A stretch of DNA of 64,000 nucleotides from Sulfolobus sp. A20. Lineage in GTDB: Archaea > Thermoproteota > Thermoprotei_A > Sulfolobales > Sulfolobaceae. Below, one piece after another: positions 27,510 to 36,773 of the stretch. The stretch's first letter is position 1, and every line of letters starts with the position of its first letter. The stretch covers positions 2,246,384 through 2,310,383 of the forward strand of contig NZ_CP017006.1 in NCBI RefSeq assembly GCF_001719125.1. The letters run 5' to 3'. Position numbers and translations under genes: made by a program. Under the pieces are notes generated by a model. It was not told where the DNA came from, did no database searches, and saw only the letters and a list, made by a program, of their open reading frames with translations.

Positions 27510-28404
27510 TGCTAGTCTGCCCTCCTCCTAACACTTGCCTCAATAACGTCTGCAGTTGAGGTAATTGTTGCTGACCAGCTCCGGGATAAGTGAATGGCAA
27601 ATATCCTCCTATTACTATGCTAGATAATTGTGGGAAGTAAGGAACTCCTAATGCCATATTTACACTTGAAGGATCTCTACTCTCTGCTAATATCCTAGCC
27701 AACCCCATTCTTACAGCATCATAAATTTCTATCCCTAAATCCCTTAACTGTAGAATTCTCCTTAACTCTGGATCTTGTGGAATCAGCTTAGTTATCCTCA
27801 CTGATATTAACTCTATTCCAATCTCTGCTAAGAACGTCTTTAATCCCGCTGTAACAGCCGTTGATATGTCAGCGAACTTCTTGAACACTTCGACCAATTT
27901 AACATGGTTTAATACTTGGCTAACCTCTTGATCTATTATAGGAGATATATACATAGCTAAATCAGCATCCTTAAAGTACTGAGCTCCAAACTGAATGTTG
28001 GTAACTAACAAAGAGGGATTAGATACTTTATAATACACAGCTACCTCATACTCTAGGGGAACTAAATCGTCAGTCTGACTCACTCCGGAAACTCTAACCT
28101 CATGTCTAGTTAAAGAGACGAAATAGACAATACTATCGTATGGAAGTGCGTTATACCTAAATTTTGATAATATGGAAGAAAGAGGATTTTGAGGAGACTG
28201 AACGTTATGTGTACCAGGCTGTAAAACAGCTTGAACTTGACCTTGAATTATTACTACAGCGTTTTCAGTGGGCTGTACGATTATTATCGACTTAGAGGTT
28301 ATATTTTCTTTAGGATATCTGAAGACTATTACATCCGGAGCCATGTAAGATGCTCCATTTTCTAACTCAGTACTTATTACTTGTCCTCTGATTGAAATCG
28401 ACAT
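27484..28404 (-). CDS. SPFH/band-7-like protein
   Basis: The protein begins MSISIRGQVI (start 28404, with aagtgat upstream as ribosome site; ATG at 28419 is an alternative). The phrase SIIIVQPTENAVVIIQGQVQ then LQPGTHNVQSP matches the start of SPFH domains of the YdjI/virion-core type, and the remainder follows SPFH topology (EVAVYYKVSNPSLLV, GIELISVRITKLIPQ). The C-terminal 60 residues are Gln/Gly-rich and likely disordered. SPFH proteins form membrane-associated rings or scaffolds. It is the middle gene of a three-gene unit. Confidence 0.78.
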   Translation of the reverse strand: MSISIRGQVISTELENGASYMAPDVIVFRYPKENITSKSIIIVQPTENAVVIIQGQVQAVLQPGTHNVQSPQNPLSSILSKFRYNALPYDSIVYFVSLTRHEVRVSGVSQTDDLVPLEYEVAVYYKVSNPSLLVTNIQFGAQYFKDADLAMYISPIIDQEVSQVLNHVKLVEVFKKFADISTAVTAGLKTFLAEIGIELISVRITKLIPQDPELRRILQLRDLGIEIYDAVRMGLARILAESRDPSSVNMALGVPYFPQLSSIVIGGYLPFTYPGAGQQQLPQLQTLLRQVLGGGQTSSGGGEGNK

Positions 28405-28445
28405 ATTTATCACTTCCATTTTTGAGTTCAAATTAAAAAATTTTT

Positions 28446-28922
28446 CTATCTATATTCTTGTGGGAAAAATAGCTTATCTCTAGAAATTAATACTTGTCTT
28501 ATCTGATTTAATAGCAGGGGAATTTGCTCTAAGTTATCAAGAGATGAAGACAAGTTATAAACTTGATTTGCTAAGGAAATCATTTCCAAATCATTTTTAA
28601 CTATCTCATCTAATTGCTCAGTCTGAATCTTATACCTAGCATAAACATCAGCTCCTCCACCTTGAGAAGATAAGATGATTCCAATCAAAGTTCTAATCTC
28701 AGAAATTATGAACTCTATACGCTTAAGTATAGGAGAAAACGGATTTGATGAAACTATTTGCGATTCGATCATTGACAAGTTATTAATCGCATTTTGTAAC
28801 TTAGAAATAGTAGATTGTCTAATTAGAAAATCGTCTTGTCTAATTAAGTCCTTTACCTTATATCCCCTATAGCCTGGCACAAGGAGTTGTAATTGTTCCA
28901 AAGGTGTTAGTTCTTTAGGCAT
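28446..28922 (-). CDS. Helical protein of the SPFH unit
   Basis: The 158-residue protein starts at 28922 (MPKELTPLEQLQLLVPGYRG), where a TATA-like box at 28943-28952 lies 26 bases upstream. The upstream 17 codons of the open frame are therefore not used. It is almost all helix, with a repeated hydrophobic rhythm (SKLQNAINNLSMIESQIV). The opening LLVPGYRGYKVKDLIRQDDFLIR looks conserved but I know no named family. It is the first gene of the unit, with an SPFH gene 41 bases downstream. Confidence 0.6.
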   Translation of the reverse strand: MPKELTPLEQLQLLVPGYRGYKVKDLIRQDDFLIRQSTISKLQNAINNLSMIESQIVSSNPFSPILKRIEFIISEIRTLIGIILSSQGGGADVYARYKIQTEQLDEIVKNDLEMISLANQVYNLSSSLDNLEQIPLLLNQIRQVLISRDKLFFPQEYR

Positions 28923-28942
28923 ACATATGAATTCCAGTTGTA

Positions 28943-28952
28943 ATTTTAAAAG
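28943..28952 (-). promoter_or_regulatory. TATA-like box of the SPFH unit
   Basis: On the minus strand cttttaaaat lies about 26 bases before the ATG at 28922 and decides this start. Confidence 0.5.
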
Positions 28953-29009
28953 TTTATGGTCATTCAAATACAACTATATTGTAACAGCTTAATATAGCCA
29001 TAAACTTAC

Positions 29010-29040
29010 AAAGTAGGGAAAGCCTCGCCTTGGGAAAAGC
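29010..29040 (+). repeat. Partial IS-end repeat
   Basis: It contains gggaaagcctcgcct, the left arm of the palindrome, without the right arm. Confidence 0.4.
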
Positions 29041-29151
29041 TTTTAGTGAAGGAAAATCATTGAGGGAAGTCAAAAAGAGGTAATGAGAATGTCTTCCTCC
29101 TCAATAATAGCCTTAAGGAGAGTGGGGAAAAGGGATAGGGTAATATGGCTG

Positions 29152-29256
29152 AAGACCAAGCTTTCGCTGAACGAATGGGCGTAAAAGCCCAGTAGCTATG
29201 AAGGTGGTAAACCAGTTAACCACACTAAGGGAACTCTCTAAGGGGAAGAGGTCAGA
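29152..29256 (+). mobile_element. tnpB 3' end with right terminus (second subtype)
   Basis: One frame reads KTKLSLNEWA, a stop, then KPSSYEGGKPVNHTKGTL and a stop, followed by aggggaagaggtcaga. It looks like the C-terminal tail and right end of an IS200/IS605-type element different from the one at 42022. It shares aaggtggtaaacca with the unit at 17127-17340. The remaining gap to 29451 shows no gene. Confidence 0.55.
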
Positions 29257-29451
29257 CATCCTTTCCACACTTCATAAAATTACGTTTAATCTTTCTCTCA
29301 CGAGTGTAGAGAAAATTTTAGTGGAAAATGCTCGTTATACTTTTCACTTATTCCAGTGTTTAGATCTCAGCAGCTTTTTATTTTAGAGGCTTTTTAATCT
29401 TTATACATGAATTATATCTCAAAAAATTTTGATAAAAAATTTTAGATCAAT

Positions 29452-29727
29452 TCATTCCCACTTAACCTTATATTCATGATAAGGAGTCTCATCTGATGCC
29501 TCTTGTATAGCCTCTTCAATCTCCTTTTTATCCACTTCTCCTTTGTACCTTATAGTTACGTGAGCGATGAAGTGACTATAATCTGGCTTGATTGATATCT
29601 CCTCTATCCCTTTAACAGTTTTTAACGCTCTCCTAACCTTATTAACACAGTTATCACACGTCACACCTAACACTTGAAAGCTCATTTCTTTTCCTAGATT
29701 AGCTAATATCTTATCTATTCCACTCAT
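29452..29727 (-). CDS. Heavy-metal-associated (HMA) domain protein, CopZ-like
   Basis: The 91-residue protein has a ferredoxin-like HMA domain with the metal-binding loop GVTCDNCVNKV (CxxC at about residues 24-27), preceded by a short N-terminal helix. HMA proteins carry copper or similar soft metals to transporters and regulators. The standard motif is MxCxxC; here the leading residue is Thr, as in some archaeal members. No copper ATPase gene lies in the window. Confidence 0.85.
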   Translation of the reverse strand: MSGIDKILANLGKEMSFQVLGVTCDNCVNKVRRALKTVKGIEEISIKPDYSHFIAHVTIRYKGEVDKKEIEEAIQEASDETPYHEYKVKWE

Positions 29728-29933
29728 ATGTTTATATTGTTTAATTTGGTTAATAAACTTTAAATTCCTCTACTTTAACTCATTTAGGATAATTCTATAA
29801 TTTGAGAAATTACGTTTAATTATCAGTCCACTCTTTTAAACATAATACTATCTATCATTGAAGATTTTATGGCTTATTAAACGTTAAAAATGATCGTGAA
29901 AACGTGTTTTAGCATTAAACATTTGAGAAAAAT

Positions 29934-30536
29934 TCATGAAGAATTAATTTCTCTCCTAGGTAACTCCCAGTTAAACCTTATGGCTAATATTCTTAACGTT
30001 AGTGTTATTAAGAAGGAAAACTCCAATGCGCTAGCTTCATTAAAAACACTTCTTACAGCGAAGTAGATTAATGAACCTATTATGGCTGCAGTAGCGTAAA
30101 ATTCCCTTCTTAATACCAGAGGAGTCTCATTTGATAAAATGTCCCTTATAACTCCTCCTCCTACAGCTGTAATTGTACCTATGAACATTACTAATAAAGG
30201 ATTTGGAGAGATCGAGTAAGCTAACGACGCTCCAGCTGAAGCAAATGCAGCTAATCCTATAGCGTCAGCGTAAATTAGTGGTTTTTTAACATTAGTAAAA
30301 ATCTTATAGAAAATGAAAGTGGCGAGACTTGATAAAAAGGCGGTTAGAGGATAGGGATAGTAAACTAAGTTAATAGGGGGAGTCTTCCCTAATAATAAAT
30401 CAGCAATTATCCCTCCTCCCAAAGCCGTGGAAAAGCCTAAGACCAATACCCCCAAAATATCCATGTCTTTCTTAATTCCTTTTAAAGCTCCAGAAATCGC
30501 GAAAGCAACTATTCCTAACGTAATTAAATACTTCAA
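29934..30536 (-). CDS. TRIC-type cation channel (UPF0126 family)
   Basis: The 200-residue protein has seven membrane helices in two similar halves. Each half has the family motif: GGGIIADLLLGKTPP in the first and GGGVIRDILSNETPLVL in the second. Prokaryotic TRIC proteins form trimers of potassium-permeable channels. In the first repeat the usual Arg of GGGxxRD is Ala. It is a single gene with spaces on both sides. Confidence 0.85.
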   Translation of the reverse strand: MKYLITLGIVAFAISGALKGIKKDMDILGVLVLGFSTALGGGIIADLLLGKTPPINLVYYPYPLTAFLSSLATFIFYKIFTNVKKPLIYADAIGLAAFASAGASLAYSISPNPLLVMFIGTITAVGGGVIRDILSNETPLVLRREFYATAAIIGSLIYFAVRSVFNEASALEFSFLITLTLRILAIRFNWELPRREINSS

Positions 30537-30767
30537 ATATCACGAGATGATAAGAATTTTGAAAAATTAAAAAGTTTGCTCTTAAACTCTTTTGAAACTA
30601 ACAATAAAGCTCTTCAACAAACATGAAGCCCTTTCTACTGTACTTTTGATCCCCTCCCGCATTACCTTCTTTTTATCAATACTTCTTATCAGTAATTGTA
30701 GCCCTTTTAAGAGTGATTGCGAAGAGTCTTTTGGAAAATTATCACTTAAAAAAGTTCCTAAATAACT

Positions 30768-32402
30768 TTAATCCATACGCTTACAGTGGGAGGAGACGAA
30801 CTCTACAATTCTTTTAACGGCATCAACTTCATTCTCCTTCTTAGCAAATCCGTGCCCCTCATCCTTATATATCTTATATTCAACATCCCTTCCCAATTCC
30901 TTTAACTTATTTACAACCTGCATTGTTTCCTCAGCAGGACATCTAGGATCGTTTTCCCCCGCTAATAACAATAGGGGTGACCTTATCTTGTCCACAAAGA
31001 ATATAGGAGATCTATCCCTTAATAAAGCCTCATCATTACCTATTTTTATCTCATCGTATTGTTTTAAATACTCCCTTTCAAACTGCTTTTCAGTAAACCA
31101 ATTAACGAAAGGCACAATTGCAACAGCCGAACACCAAATCTCTGGATACTTAGTTATAGCCATCATGGTTAGATAACCACCATAACTCCCTCCAACTACT
31201 GCTACCTTGTTCACTCCTAACACTTTAACAGCCTCAACTACATCTCTTAAATCTCCTCCACCTAAGTCCTTATCATTAAGGTGATTAAATCTCCTTCCAT
31301 AACCAGTGGAACCCCTATAATTTGGGCATACTACTTTAAAACCGGCTTTAACTAGAAACTGTATGTCCGTATTAAATGACTCAGTGCACTCCCAATCCGG
31401 TCCACCGTGAATATAAACTACTCCCTTATCTTCGTTTCCCTTTGAGTAAAGTAATGCGGTTATTTCTAAACCGTCAAATGACTTATACTTAACCTTATTC
31501 GGCTTTACGAATTCGCTTGTCTTAATACCATTCATCGAATCAGTTATTCTCATAACTTTAACTCCATCATAACGATATAAGTCATAGCTCCTATTATAAG
31601 TAGATGCTAAGAAGTATAAGCTTTCATCAACATTCAGAGAGCCTATCAAACCACCTTCGAAAATAACTTTATCATCACTCTTAAGCATAAATGTTCCTTC
31701 AATGTCCTCTACATAAAATAACTTACCCTTAAAGAACGTAGCTTCGAGCTTATCATGATTGGATTTAATCAGCCATTTCTCTCCTTCCTTCCACATACCT
31801 ACGTTAAAGAAGTCATCCTTGTTAGAAATGAAGATAATACTCCCATCATCTCCAACACAATTATTACTTGCAGGGTACTCCTCAGAGTTGGGAAATGAAA
31901 TTATATTCTCTCTAACGTTTCTCTTCAAGTCGAATATGATTAAGTCATTATCATATATCCCTTGAGAATAAACTACTTTGTTTTTGTCAGAACAGTAATC
32001 CGTTACGGGAAGTTCTCCTTCACTAATTTTCATAATTTCTCCATTATCATACAAATATAAGTGTAGGGTTTTCCCATCCCTATTTGATATAAAGAGGAAC
32101 TTATATTCATCTATAAAGTAAGGTGATGAATTATCATATTTATCAGTCAATATTTTCTCTAACTTTCCGTCCTTCTCTCTTAACCATATTTGCCTAACCT
32201 CTCCTCCATTAGGGTCTATAACTAAAGCTAACTTCTTATCATTAACCCACTTAACTTCATCAACATATCCATCAACACTGATCTCTCCCTCATTATGTAT
32301 ATATGCTATAGGTTTATCTTTCCAAATTACGTAAGCTAACTTTCCCTTAATGACATCAAAGTCATATACGGGCTTTAACTTGAAGAGGTCATCAAACTCC
32401 AT
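30768..32402 (-). CDS. Acylaminoacyl-peptidase-like S9 family serine peptidase
   Basis: The 544-residue protein has an N-terminal propeller (to about residue 310) and a C-terminal alpha/beta-hydrolase with the nucleophile elbow GGSYGG, the oxyanion region YIHGGPDWE, the acid in LAGENDPRCP and the histidine in DEGHGF. This is the S9 prolyl-oligopeptidase/acylaminoacyl-peptidase pattern. I start at 32402 (MEFDDLFKLK); the 16 codons before it are hydrophobic and not family-like. It probably degrades peptides in the cytoplasm. Confidence 0.9.
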   Translation of the reverse strand: MEFDDLFKLKPVYDFDVIKGKLAYVIWKDKPIAYIHNEGEISVDGYVDEVKWVNDKKLALVIDPNGGEVRQIWLREKDGKLEKILTDKYDNSSPYFIDEYKFLFISNRDGKTLHLYLYDNGEIMKISEGELPVTDYCSDKNKVVYSQGIYDNDLIIFDLKRNVRENIISFPNSEEYPASNNCVGDDGSIIFISNKDDFFNVGMWKEGEKWLIKSNHDKLEATFFKGKLFYVEDIEGTFMLKSDDKVIFEGGLIGSLNVDESLYFLASTYNRSYDLYRYDGVKVMRITDSMNGIKTSEFVKPNKVKYKSFDGLEITALLYSKGNEDKGVVYIHGGPDWECTESFNTDIQFLVKAGFKVVCPNYRGSTGYGRRFNHLNDKDLGGGDLRDVVEAVKVLGVNKVAVVGGSYGGYLTMMAITKYPEIWCSAVAIVPFVNWFTEKQFEREYLKQYDEIKIGNDEALLRDRSPIFFVDKIRSPLLLLAGENDPRCPAEETMQVVNKLKELGRDVEYKIYKDEGHGFAKKENEVDAVKRIVEFVSSHCKRMD

Positions 32403-32450
32403 GTTAATGTATATAGTAAAAAGAAGTATTAAAAATAGCCCTTTCCTCAA

Positions 32451-32757
32451 CTTTAAGCGTTATGCCAATAATATGTACTTGGTTAACATCAAACTAGACA
32501 AGGATCCGTGTTGAGGTTAACAATGCCTTATTTTCCCCTTCCTAAAAAACTTCCTCTCTTTAGAGCTAATCACTAGCCTAATTATTCCTAACTCAACATT
32601 ACTAATAGCTCTACTACTCACAAAGAAGAGAGAAAAGGGAGTTTAAATACTTTTAATTCCTGCGTTAAGGGCGAACCTCATCTTATACCTGCGAGTTTTA
32701 AATAAGACCTTTTAATTCCTTAAAGGGTTAATGTATTACGATATGACAATAAAATGT
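32451..32757. other. Gap without a recognised gene
   Basis: AT-rich sequence between the S9 peptidase and the ATPase remnant. I see no protein-like frame and no structured RNA. Confidence 0.35.
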
Positions 32758-32929
32758 AAATGATACATTATACTTTGCCTCTGCATAAAACATAAGCGAG
32801 ATCATTGGGGATGTGATCTTGTAGTACCACCTAGCCCTCCTCTTCTCCCCATATATTGAAAGCTTCTCCATGTTTACTAGCGTTTTTAAATAACAGCTAA
32901 TAGTTGAGGAGGTAACGTTAGATCCTGTT
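32758..32929 (-). pseudogene. Fragment of a DUF234-type ATPase, paralogous to the gene at 34863
   Basis: This stretch matches 35217-35394 almost base for base (for example tagccctcctcttctcccca in both), with a nine-base deletion and several substitutions. It corresponds to the winged-helix and early C-terminal part of the intact ATPase. It shows that a second copy once lay about 2.4 kb away and has decayed. Confidence 0.75.
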
Positions 32930-32940
32930 GAATGAAGGGT

Positions 32941-33185
32941 GGTAAGCCTTTCTTCTTCAGTAATGAAAAGAATAAAACTTCATTGTTTTTCTGCAATACT
33001 GCTTGAGCGTCAACGCCTAATTCACCTTTATACTTCTCATAATACTTGTCCCAAGTACCCTTGAAGTCCTACTCTTTTTCTGTTGGAAGAACTGTTGTCT
33101 TCTCTCGTAGTTTACCTCGTTCCACATCTTAGCAAATACGTCAGCTAACTTAATTAGTTTCCTTTACTGAAAACTGTTAGGGAAT
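32941..33185 (-). pseudogene. tnpB N-terminal remnant
   Basis: On the minus strand the frames read KLADVFAKMWNEVNYERRQQ and, after a frame change, KYYEKYKGELGVDAQAVL-like sequence; this is the N-terminal part of TnpB. No catalytic domain remains. The left-end repeat lies about 125 bases upstream at 33310-33348. Confidence 0.6.
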
Positions 33186-33309
33186 AGTCTAACTACGATT
33201 GTGCGGAAGCTCTGATATTGCAGGAGTAATGATCGGCTCCTCATCTTCTTGAAGTTGACCAGAAGGGAGTGTCATAGGAAAAGGTGGGAAAAAGAGTTTA
33301 AAGACATTT

Positions 33310-33348
33310 ACCCCGCCTTAAAAGGCGAGGTTTGCCGTTCTTTTATCA
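33310..33348 (-). repeat. IS-end repeat in left-end position
   Basis: On the minus strand it reads TGATAAAAGAACGGCAAACC then tcgccttttaaggcgggg. It sits upstream of the tnpB N-terminal remnant on the same strand, which identifies this form as the left end. Confidence 0.75.
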
Positions 33349-33455
33349 CGTTCATCGTAATTATACCAAATAGTAATTATGGGAAAAAGTTTAAATCTGG
33401 CCTTTAAAACGATCTAAGCTAATAATAAGTCTTTGTCGTCCTTATTTTTCCTTTC

Positions 33456-34463
33456 TTATGTTGTTTGTCCTTCTCTTCCTTGTTCTCCTAAAATCTTCTG
33501 AATTATCTTAATTATTTCATCTATGTAGTTTACCGTAGCGATTATTCCATCTCCTGCTTGCGATAAAAACTCTGCTAGCTCTTTCTGCCTAGATGGATTG
33601 TCTTTAATGAAGTCTGCCAACGACTCTTCCGCTAACTCCTTAAGCTGCTCACTATTAACCAGGTCGCTCAGAAGTATGAAGAATGGGGATGTCACGCCTT
33701 TAGTCACGTATGAGCCCAGGAAGGATTTAAGTCTATCTAGATAGAGCTCGCGCGCCGACATCGTGGTGTCGATCAGCCGGATCACGTATTTTATGCTTAA
33801 TTCCCTATCTGCGACCCTTGGCAGTTCATTCAACGCAAGTTTGTACGTCTCTTCATCTATCGTCTTCTCCTTCAACAACTTCTCAAGGACTTTTGCATTT
33901 ACTGCGATATACTGTTCTTTCACTATTTTATACATCTCTTGGAGTATCGAGTTGAGCTCGTCTTGTGTATCACGCAATACCTTTTTATCTATACCTTGCT
34001 TTAGGATCCAGATGCCCTTTGAACCTCTTGTAGAATTGTAGTTATCCGCGATCTTCTTCAACGTGTCAAAGAACCTTTTCCTTAGTCTGGTTATCTGTCT
34101 CGAGTACTCAGCATTTCTCACTTTCGTAATTTTCTCGGTATCTTCGTCCTCTTTTGTCTCAACCTCCGCAGCAAGGTCTTGCGAGGGAAGAACGAAGTCA
34201 ACGAGAGTGACAGGGACTTTTTCAATCCTTTCAAGCAACGACGAAAGCTCCTCATATTTCTTCAACACTTCAAGAGGTAACTTATTTAAAAGCTCGTACA
34301 AAACATCAAATTTCCGGTTGAGATAACTATATAGTTGTATTAATCCATCAGCAACGCCGTCGAAGTTCTTCCTGGCGAGGTTCGCTCTTATATCATTTAT
34401 TATATTGAGTATTTTTTGTGATTCCGGAAGCATAGTTTCCGGTCGTCTATTCTCTTTATCCAT
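33456..34463 (-). CDS. Unrecognised helical protein of unusual base composition
   Basis: The 335-residue protein is almost entirely helical and charged, with leucine-rich rhythm suggesting coiled coils (about 40-90 and 125-215), an acidic segment near 105-115, and a C-terminal hydrophobic-amphipathic stretch (ATVNYIDEIIKIIQKIL). I do not recognise it. Its DNA includes runs such as gctcgcgcgccgacatcgtg, clearly more GC-rich than neighbouring genes, which suggests recent transfer, perhaps from a virus or plasmid. It lies between IS scars on both sides. There is no membrane segment and no enzyme motif. Confidence 0.55.
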   Translation of the reverse strand: MDKENRRPETMLPESQKILNIINDIRANLARKNFDGVADGLIQLYSYLNRKFDVLYELLNKLPLEVLKKYEELSSLLERIEKVPVTLVDFVLPSQDLAAEVETKEDEDTEKITKVRNAEYSRQITRLRKRFFDTLKKIADNYNSTRGSKGIWILKQGIDKKVLRDTQDELNSILQEMYKIVKEQYIAVNAKVLEKLLKEKTIDEETYKLALNELPRVADRELSIKYVIRLIDTTMSARELYLDRLKSFLGSYVTKGVTSPFFILLSDLVNSEQLKELAEESLADFIKDNPSRQKELAEFLSQAGDGIIATVNYIDEIIKIIQKILGEQGREGQTT

Positions 34464-34522
34464 ACTACTTACATCCGAATGAACGTTTTTAAATTTTAAA
34501 AATACAGATTTGGTATTATCTC

Positions 34523-34560
34523 CCTCCTGCTATAAAGGGCTAGGGGTTCTGCAGAGGTCT
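34523..34560 (+). repeat. Possible decayed IS-end repeat
   Basis: It contains ctgctataaagggctagggg and, further on, gaggtctga, loosely like the family. Weak. Confidence 0.25.
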
Positions 34561-34748
34561 GAAGCTCTATTCCCCTTTGTCACTTCGTCTGACGTTACGA
34601 GGAAGGAAAGAGGTTTTCAGTACGTTAACGGTTTTCTTTAATTTTCTTTTTCCCAATTTTATAACATGTTCCCCTCTCCTTGCTAATTCCAGAGGAAAGT
34701 GGAGAGATTATCCCAGCTGTTGGTCTATCGCTGAACTAATAGAGTAAG

Positions 34749-34829
34749 GTGGACGTTAAAGCCCCAAATGAACAAATCAATGTGAACCGCCCTAAGGGGA
34801 TCTTTAGGGCGTTGAGGAAGTTAGGATAA
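34749..34829 (+). mobile_element. Right-end remnant of an IS200/IS605-type element
   Basis: An open frame reads VDVKAPNEQINVNRPKG, then IFRALRKLG and a stop, and the DNA ends ctttagggcgttgaggaagt, a variant of the repeat's 3' half. The rest of the 399-base gap 34464-34862 shows nothing else. Confidence 0.4.
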
Positions 34830-34862
34830 GTTCATTAGGAGCGTTTCCTTAGCCTTTAATCC

Positions 34863-36047
34863 TTAATAAATAAGCTCTGAAACATTTCGCTTAAATACTT
34901 CTTCAGCGTAATTAATCAACTCCTCAGGTCCTAATTCTTCATCAGCATTAAAGTTCGGCCTCTCCTTTAAACTTATTAAACCAGCTTTAGGAATTCCAGC
35001 ACTTCTTATCCTCTCTATAGCCCTCTCCGCATCAGCCCTGCTGAACTCACCGATCTTTACCTCATACCCTATAATTGGTCTATTTTTCTTCAACAACACT
35101 ACGTCTATATCCTCATAAGGAGAATACGCAAAGGTCGCATTGTATTTTTCAGCCAAAAGTTCACCAATGGAGAACTGGATTTCTCTGCCCAGAGGTAGTT
35201 CTCCAACATCTTGAGTAAAGGATACATTATACTTTGCCTCAGCGTAAAACATAAGTGAGATGATTGGGGATGTGATCTTATAGTACCACCTAGCCCTCCT
35301 CTTCTCCCCATATATTGGAAGCTTCTCCACTAAACCCATATTTACTAGCGTTTCTAAATAACTACTAATAGTTGAAGGAGTAACGTTAAACCCTCTACTC
35401 GTTAGGACCCCCGAAATCGTCGAGGTATTCCACTCCCCCTCTGCTAAAGATAACAGTACTGCCTCGTATAAATTTGTCAACTGCCTCTCCTCTTCCTCAA
35501 ATATCTCCCCAATTAACGCTTTTGTGACCGTGAAGAGTTGGTAAGCCTTATCCCTTAAATCATCGATCCCCCTTACGAAGTTTATAGTCCAAGGATCTCT
35601 ATAGATCATTGAGAGAAGAGGGTCTTTAACTTGGCTTAGAGTATCGGAATATTTTATGATATCAATCTTGAAAGGTAAAACGAGACCTAATAGAGGACTC
35701 TTCTTATCGAGAACTTGCCTAGAAATCCTAAAACTTGAACCAACTAATATTAACCTACCTTTAGGGTGAGCCCCAGCTAACCCATCCCAATACTTCTCCG
35801 GCATCCTCTGAAACTCATCAATTACTACTACCTTATCATTATTTAGGTATTTTATCGCATGGGAGAAAGCTTCGTCAAGTCTCTTGAAGCTTCCATCTAA
35901 GTAGTATGCTTGAAGGTCTCTGGTTATTATAAAGTAGATGTCGCTCTTAACGTACTTTCTTACAAGGAAGGATTTTCCCACCTTCCTCCTCCCATATATC
36001 AAAGTCCACGAGTCAATCTTCTCAAGCTCTTTATATTCTCTTCGCAA
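34863..36047 (-). CDS. Archaeal AAA-type ATPase with winged helix and PD-(D/E)XK-like C-terminus (DUF234)
   Basis: The 394-residue protein has Walker A GRRKVGKS (about residues 19-26), Walker B VVVIDEFQ, a winged-helix region (TISGVLTSRGFNVTPSTISSYLETL lies within 205-240), and a C-terminal DUF234 domain with a nuclease-like pattern (EDIDVVLL then IIGYEVK). These ATPases belong to the STAND-like archaeal class of unknown role. Only a TTG start at 36047 is available: upstream codons (YFGENITTEIL) look family-like but lack a start and meet a stop, so the original N-terminus may be damaged. Confidence 0.8.
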   Translation of the reverse strand: MRREYKELEKIDSWTLIYGRRKVGKSFLVRKYVKSDIYFIITRDLQAYYLDGSFKRLDEAFSHAIKYLNNDKVVVIDEFQRMPEKYWDGLAGAHPKGRLILVGSSFRISRQVLDKKSPLLGLVLPFKIDIIKYSDTLSQVKDPLLSMIYRDPWTINFVRGIDDLRDKAYQLFTVTKALIGEIFEEEERQLTNLYEAVLLSLAEGEWNTSTISGVLTSRGFNVTPSTISSYLETLVNMGLVEKLPIYGEKRRARWYYKITSPIISLMFYAEAKYNVSFTQDVGELPLGREIQFSIGELLAEKYNATFAYSPYEDIDVVLLKKNRPIIGYEVKIGEFSRADAERAIERIRSAGIPKAGLISLKERPNFNADEELGPEELINYAEEVFKRNVSELIY

Positions 36048-36144
36048 TATTTCCGTGGTAATATTTTCACCAAAATATTTTTATGAAAATATAATATTTA
36101 AATCTTTTTATAGGTAACGTAATCCTATCTTACGCATTTTTACA

Positions 36145-36179
36145 CACGAAAAAACCTTTAAGGCGGGGAAGAGGACAGA
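36145..36179 (+). repeat. IS-end repeat
   Basis: It reads aaaaaacctttaaggcgggg then aagaggacaga; the left arm of the palindrome is shortened. Confidence 0.6.
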
Positions 36180-36263
36180 TCCATAAGACTTCATTACACT
36201 CATGCATAGTTCTTTCTCATATTTCTCTATATCGAATTTAGTTCTATAGAAAATATGTAGAAA

Positions 36264-36276
36264 AAGCTTATTACTT
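36264..36276 (+). promoter_or_regulatory. TATA-like box of the SixA-Ppx-Tmk-CHAD operon
   Basis: The stretch agcttattacttt is centred 27 bases before the ATG at 36297, giving a leaderless operon start. Confidence 0.55.
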
Positions 36277-36296
36277 TTCGACACTCTTACTATCAT

Positions 36297-36773
36297 ATGC
36301 TAAACTTAATAATTGTTAGACACGGTGAAGCTGAACCTCAAGTTGATGGGGTTAATGATAAAGATAGAAAATTGATTAAAAAAGGAATAAAGCAGATGAG
36401 AAGGATAGCTAACTTCCTAGATGAGATGGATTACACAATTGATAGAGTCATGACCAGCACTTTGATTAGGGCTTACCAATCGGCAGAAATAATTTTAGAT
36501 GAGCTGGGTGAAGATGATAAAAAGATAGAGAGTTTAGAGGAGCTAAACCCAGATAAGGATCCAATGGAGTTTTTAGGTAAACTCAAGGAAATGGACAATT
36601 CCACCCTTCTTATTGTTGGTCATGAGCCCTACTTATCCCAACTCATTAAAAGTATATCAGGGGGAAACGTTGAGATCAAGAAGGGAGGATTAGCAATAGT
36701 GGAGTATGACTCTAAAGAAGGGAGGGGTCAGCTAAAGTTACTCCTAAACCAAAAGGTTTTGAAGCTGGTTTAA
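36297..36773 (+). CDS. SixA-type histidine phosphatase
   Basis: The 158-residue protein has the small histidine-phosphatase pattern: RHGEAE (residues 8-13, phospho-histidine H9), the second arginine in STLIRAYQSAEI and the second histidine in LLIVGHEPYLS. Its size equals that of SixA. SixA removes phosphate from histidine residues of signalling proteins; other members act on small molecules. It opens a five-gene operon, and the ppx gene starts directly after its stop codon. In this context it could act on polyphosphate-related or phospho-histidine substrates; that is inference. Confidence 0.85.
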   Translation: MLNLIIVRHGEAEPQVDGVNDKDRKLIKKGIKQMRRIANFLDEMDYTIDRVMTSTLIRAYQSAEIILDELGEDDKKIESLEELNPDKDPMEFLGKLKEMDNSTLLIVGHEPYLSQLIKSISGGNVEIKKGGLAIVEYDSKEGRGQLKLLLNQKVLKLV

